Assembly (NCBI GenBank): GCA_000824805.1 | Contig: CCNA01000002.1 | Span: 62,001-126,000, forward strand | Reading direction: 5' to 3' | Length of the DNA stretch: 64,000 nucleotides | Source: Mesorhizobium sp. SOD10 | Lineage (GTDB): Bacteria; Pseudomonadota; Alphaproteobacteria; Rhizobiales; Rhizobiaceae | Shown: positions 63,501 through 64,000 of the stretch, in pieces | How the letters are laid out: each line of letters starts with the position of its first letter | How positions within the stretch are numbered: position 1 is the stretch's first letter | Position numbers and translations under genes: made by a program | Notes under the pieces: generated by a model | Told to the model about the DNA's origin: nothing | Database searches by the model: none | What the model saw: only the letters and a program-made list of their open reading frames with translations

Positions 63501-64000
63501 GCAAGCAGGCTCAGCGTGCCGGTGCCATGGCCGCGATTGCTGGTGAGCGTGCCGGCCGGGGCGTGGTCGGCCGCGTTGTCCGGACCGGTCCCGTCGTCGA
63601 CGAAGTTGCGCTGCTGCGCCGCAAGAAGTCCGGCCGGCAGGGTCTGGTGGCCCGGATCGAAACCGGTATCGAGATGGGCGATGGTGATGTTGGCCTGCTT
63701 GGCGCCCACCCTGTTGCGCGCCGCCGCGAACTGGCTGAAGTCCGGCGCGGCGTTCCAGGCGATGCGCCCGGCGACCACCGCCTGTCCGCCCTGTGGGTCC
63801 TGATCGTCGAACGCGCAGACGGGACTGGCGCTTGCCGCCATGCCGCGGTCGCCGGCGCCGTTCCTGTACTCCCATTGCTGCACGATATCGGGCTCGACCG
63901 CGAGCACCTCGCTGCCAGCGGCCGCAAGCGCCGGAGTTCGGGCGAGGAGATCGTGAGCGTGGTCCCAGGGATTGTCGGTATCGGCGGCATCCGTGGCCAA
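60500..64000 (-). CDS. Very large subtilase-gluzincin fusion protein (5' end beyond window)
   Basis: At least 1166 residues, open at the right edge. A subtilisin-type domain comes first: Asp111 (IAHLDTGFDP), His158 (RGHGTGTLS), the oxyanion Asn in VTAAGNNFTF and Ser336 (GSGTSAATPQVAA). After a Pro/Arg-rich linker (about 530-560), a second domain carries a thermolysin-like zinc site: His730-Glu731-x-x-His734 (DIVAHEMSHALLDG) and Glu757 (AFHEAFADIVALF). The long C-terminal part (about 850-1166) is unassigned. No signal peptide is visible, though the true N-terminus is missing. It overlaps the MBL gene. Residue numbers count from the window edge. Confidence 0.85.
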   Translation of the reverse strand: MATDAADTDNPWDHAHDLLARTPALAAAGSEVLAVEPDIVQQWEYRNGAGDRGMAASASPVCAFDDQDPQGGQAVVAGRIAWNAAPDFSQFAAARNRVGAKQANITIAHLDTGFDPGHQTLPAGLLAAQQRNFVDDGTGPDNAADHAPAGTLTSNRGHGTGTLSLLAGNKLDGTSPHWPGFTDFVGGAPLAKILPVRIADWVVRLTTGTMVQGIDYARQQGAQVLSMSMGGLASQALVDAVNLAYDHGLVMVTAAGNNFTFTPRSIVYPARYNRVLAACGVMGDGRAYGGLALGTMQGNYGPPSKMNTALGAYTPNVPWAEIDCRKVVDMDGSGTSAATPQVAAAAALWLAEHWDVVKNYPQPWMRIEAVRKALFAKASKSTAKMNAAETKEKIGQGVLRALDALDFLPPAAGTLTKLAPATYTWSWLDLLTGGNSLAPPSPAVLRQRKMFALELTQMAQRSTAVEQAVADPDGDPDQVSAAARNRFLEAALDQGNPSKPLKAFLESLLGRPGASVAAPAPVTGPAPAIKRKPRPLPPPQRRLRIYALDPSIAKRLDSVSVYQATLSVPWDDEPATDRPLLPGPIGEYLEVIDVDPASDRVYDPVDLNDKVLLAQDGLPPSEGNPKFHQQMVYAVAMTTIGHFERALGRRALWAPHYAEAPGRAGDMTVKAHYVPRLRIYPHALRAENAYYSPEKKALLFGYFPATSNEGDVTTPGTTVFSCLSSDIVAHEMSHALLDGLHRRFQEASNPDVPAFHEAFADIVALFQHFTLKELVSFEIGKARGELSAASLLSGIAKQFGEGSGRAGPLREYGGAGMADLDYDKTFEAHDRGSILVFAVYQAFLAIADRRTDDLIQLATGGSGILPAGTLHPSLVERLTDEVAKTARQMLTMCIRALDYCPSVDITFGEYLRALITADRDAYPDDPLHYRLAFLESFRKWKLLPRDVRTISEETLAWSAPEDPSPSWLKGLLSKIDLGWNQKLKRAEIFALNDKNRYALWKAMHKAFASNPDLYKQFGLLPDLPRYNEDGTIMRAPKKGETTFDIYSVRPTRRVEPDGSFRVEVVAVIQQRIPVAPDGTAMPQGMAKGDRFFWFRGGATIIIDPREGFEEIRYSIIKNTGSTDRQKRQAGTMAANYLSPLRALYFGGEVSEPFALLHASDGDDDHV

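Noticed and set aside
1..64000. CRISPR arrays, insertion sequences, prophage or integrase genes
   Set aside because: No regularly spaced repeats, transposase motifs or integrase motifs were found; the repeats seen are short dispersed palindromes.

Overview
The window is a high-GC, densely packed alphaproteobacterial chromosome segment. Gene content and order fit a Rhizobiales bacterium, most likely Mesorhizobium or a close Phyllobacteriaceae relative. Supporting signs are lipA-ratA converging on cinA-ispDF, the run dusB-ntrB-ntrC-ntrY-ntrX-aminotransferase-hfq-hflX, a bacterial phosphatidylcholine synthase, DUF982, DUF3606 and IalB proteins, and dispersed rhizobial mosaic palindromes. The species call is inferred from protein resemblance and synteny, not from a search.

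Layout. 1-11100: end of lipA, ratA, bifunctional ispDF with a stand-alone cinA C-terminal domain, then the nitrogen-regulation block dusB-ntrBC and ntrYX. 10230-17150: a D-amino-acid-transaminase-like gene, hfq-hflX, mazG, an aromatic aminotransferase, and an ECF sigma/anti-sigma pair followed by a BI-1 membrane protein. 17300-21150: small metabolic and secreted proteins (aldose epimerase, an agmatinase-like ureohydrolase, DUF1311, an alpha/beta hydrolase). 21500-29150: one long leftward block, rlpA-dacA-tmk-holB-metG-tatD-MBL hydrolase, covering envelope, DNA replication and translation functions. 29150-32240: tRNA-Ser(UGA) followed by a gene-poor stretch with small rhizobial proteins, a frameshifted DUF982 gene and an SRAP/YedK gene. 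32240-39790: DUF930, TerC, rimO and a BMP-type nucleoside ABC importer. 40040-44800: quinone oxidoreductase, DUF2182-DUF1326-pcs, and a UbiH-type hydroxylase. 45000-53610: hspQ, ialB, a YejA-like binding protein, a DsbA-family protein, a BacA/BclA-like ABC exporter and mgtE. 53550-58600: rpiA-DUF2059-gor-serine hydrolase, gph and tRNA-Val(CAC). 58700-64000: a small membrane protein, an MBL-fold protein and a very large two-protease fusion that runs off the window.

Most of the window is core chromosome. The most unusual items are: the subtilase/gluzincin fusion coupled to a ComEC-type MBL protein at the right edge; an approximately 140-nt mgtE leader with two mutually exclusive hairpins, one of them enclosing the ribosome binding site; a mosaic repeat that has rewritten the C-terminus of a beta-lactamase-family gene; a DacA-like protein lacking two of the three penicillin-binding motifs; and a one-base frameshift in DUF982.
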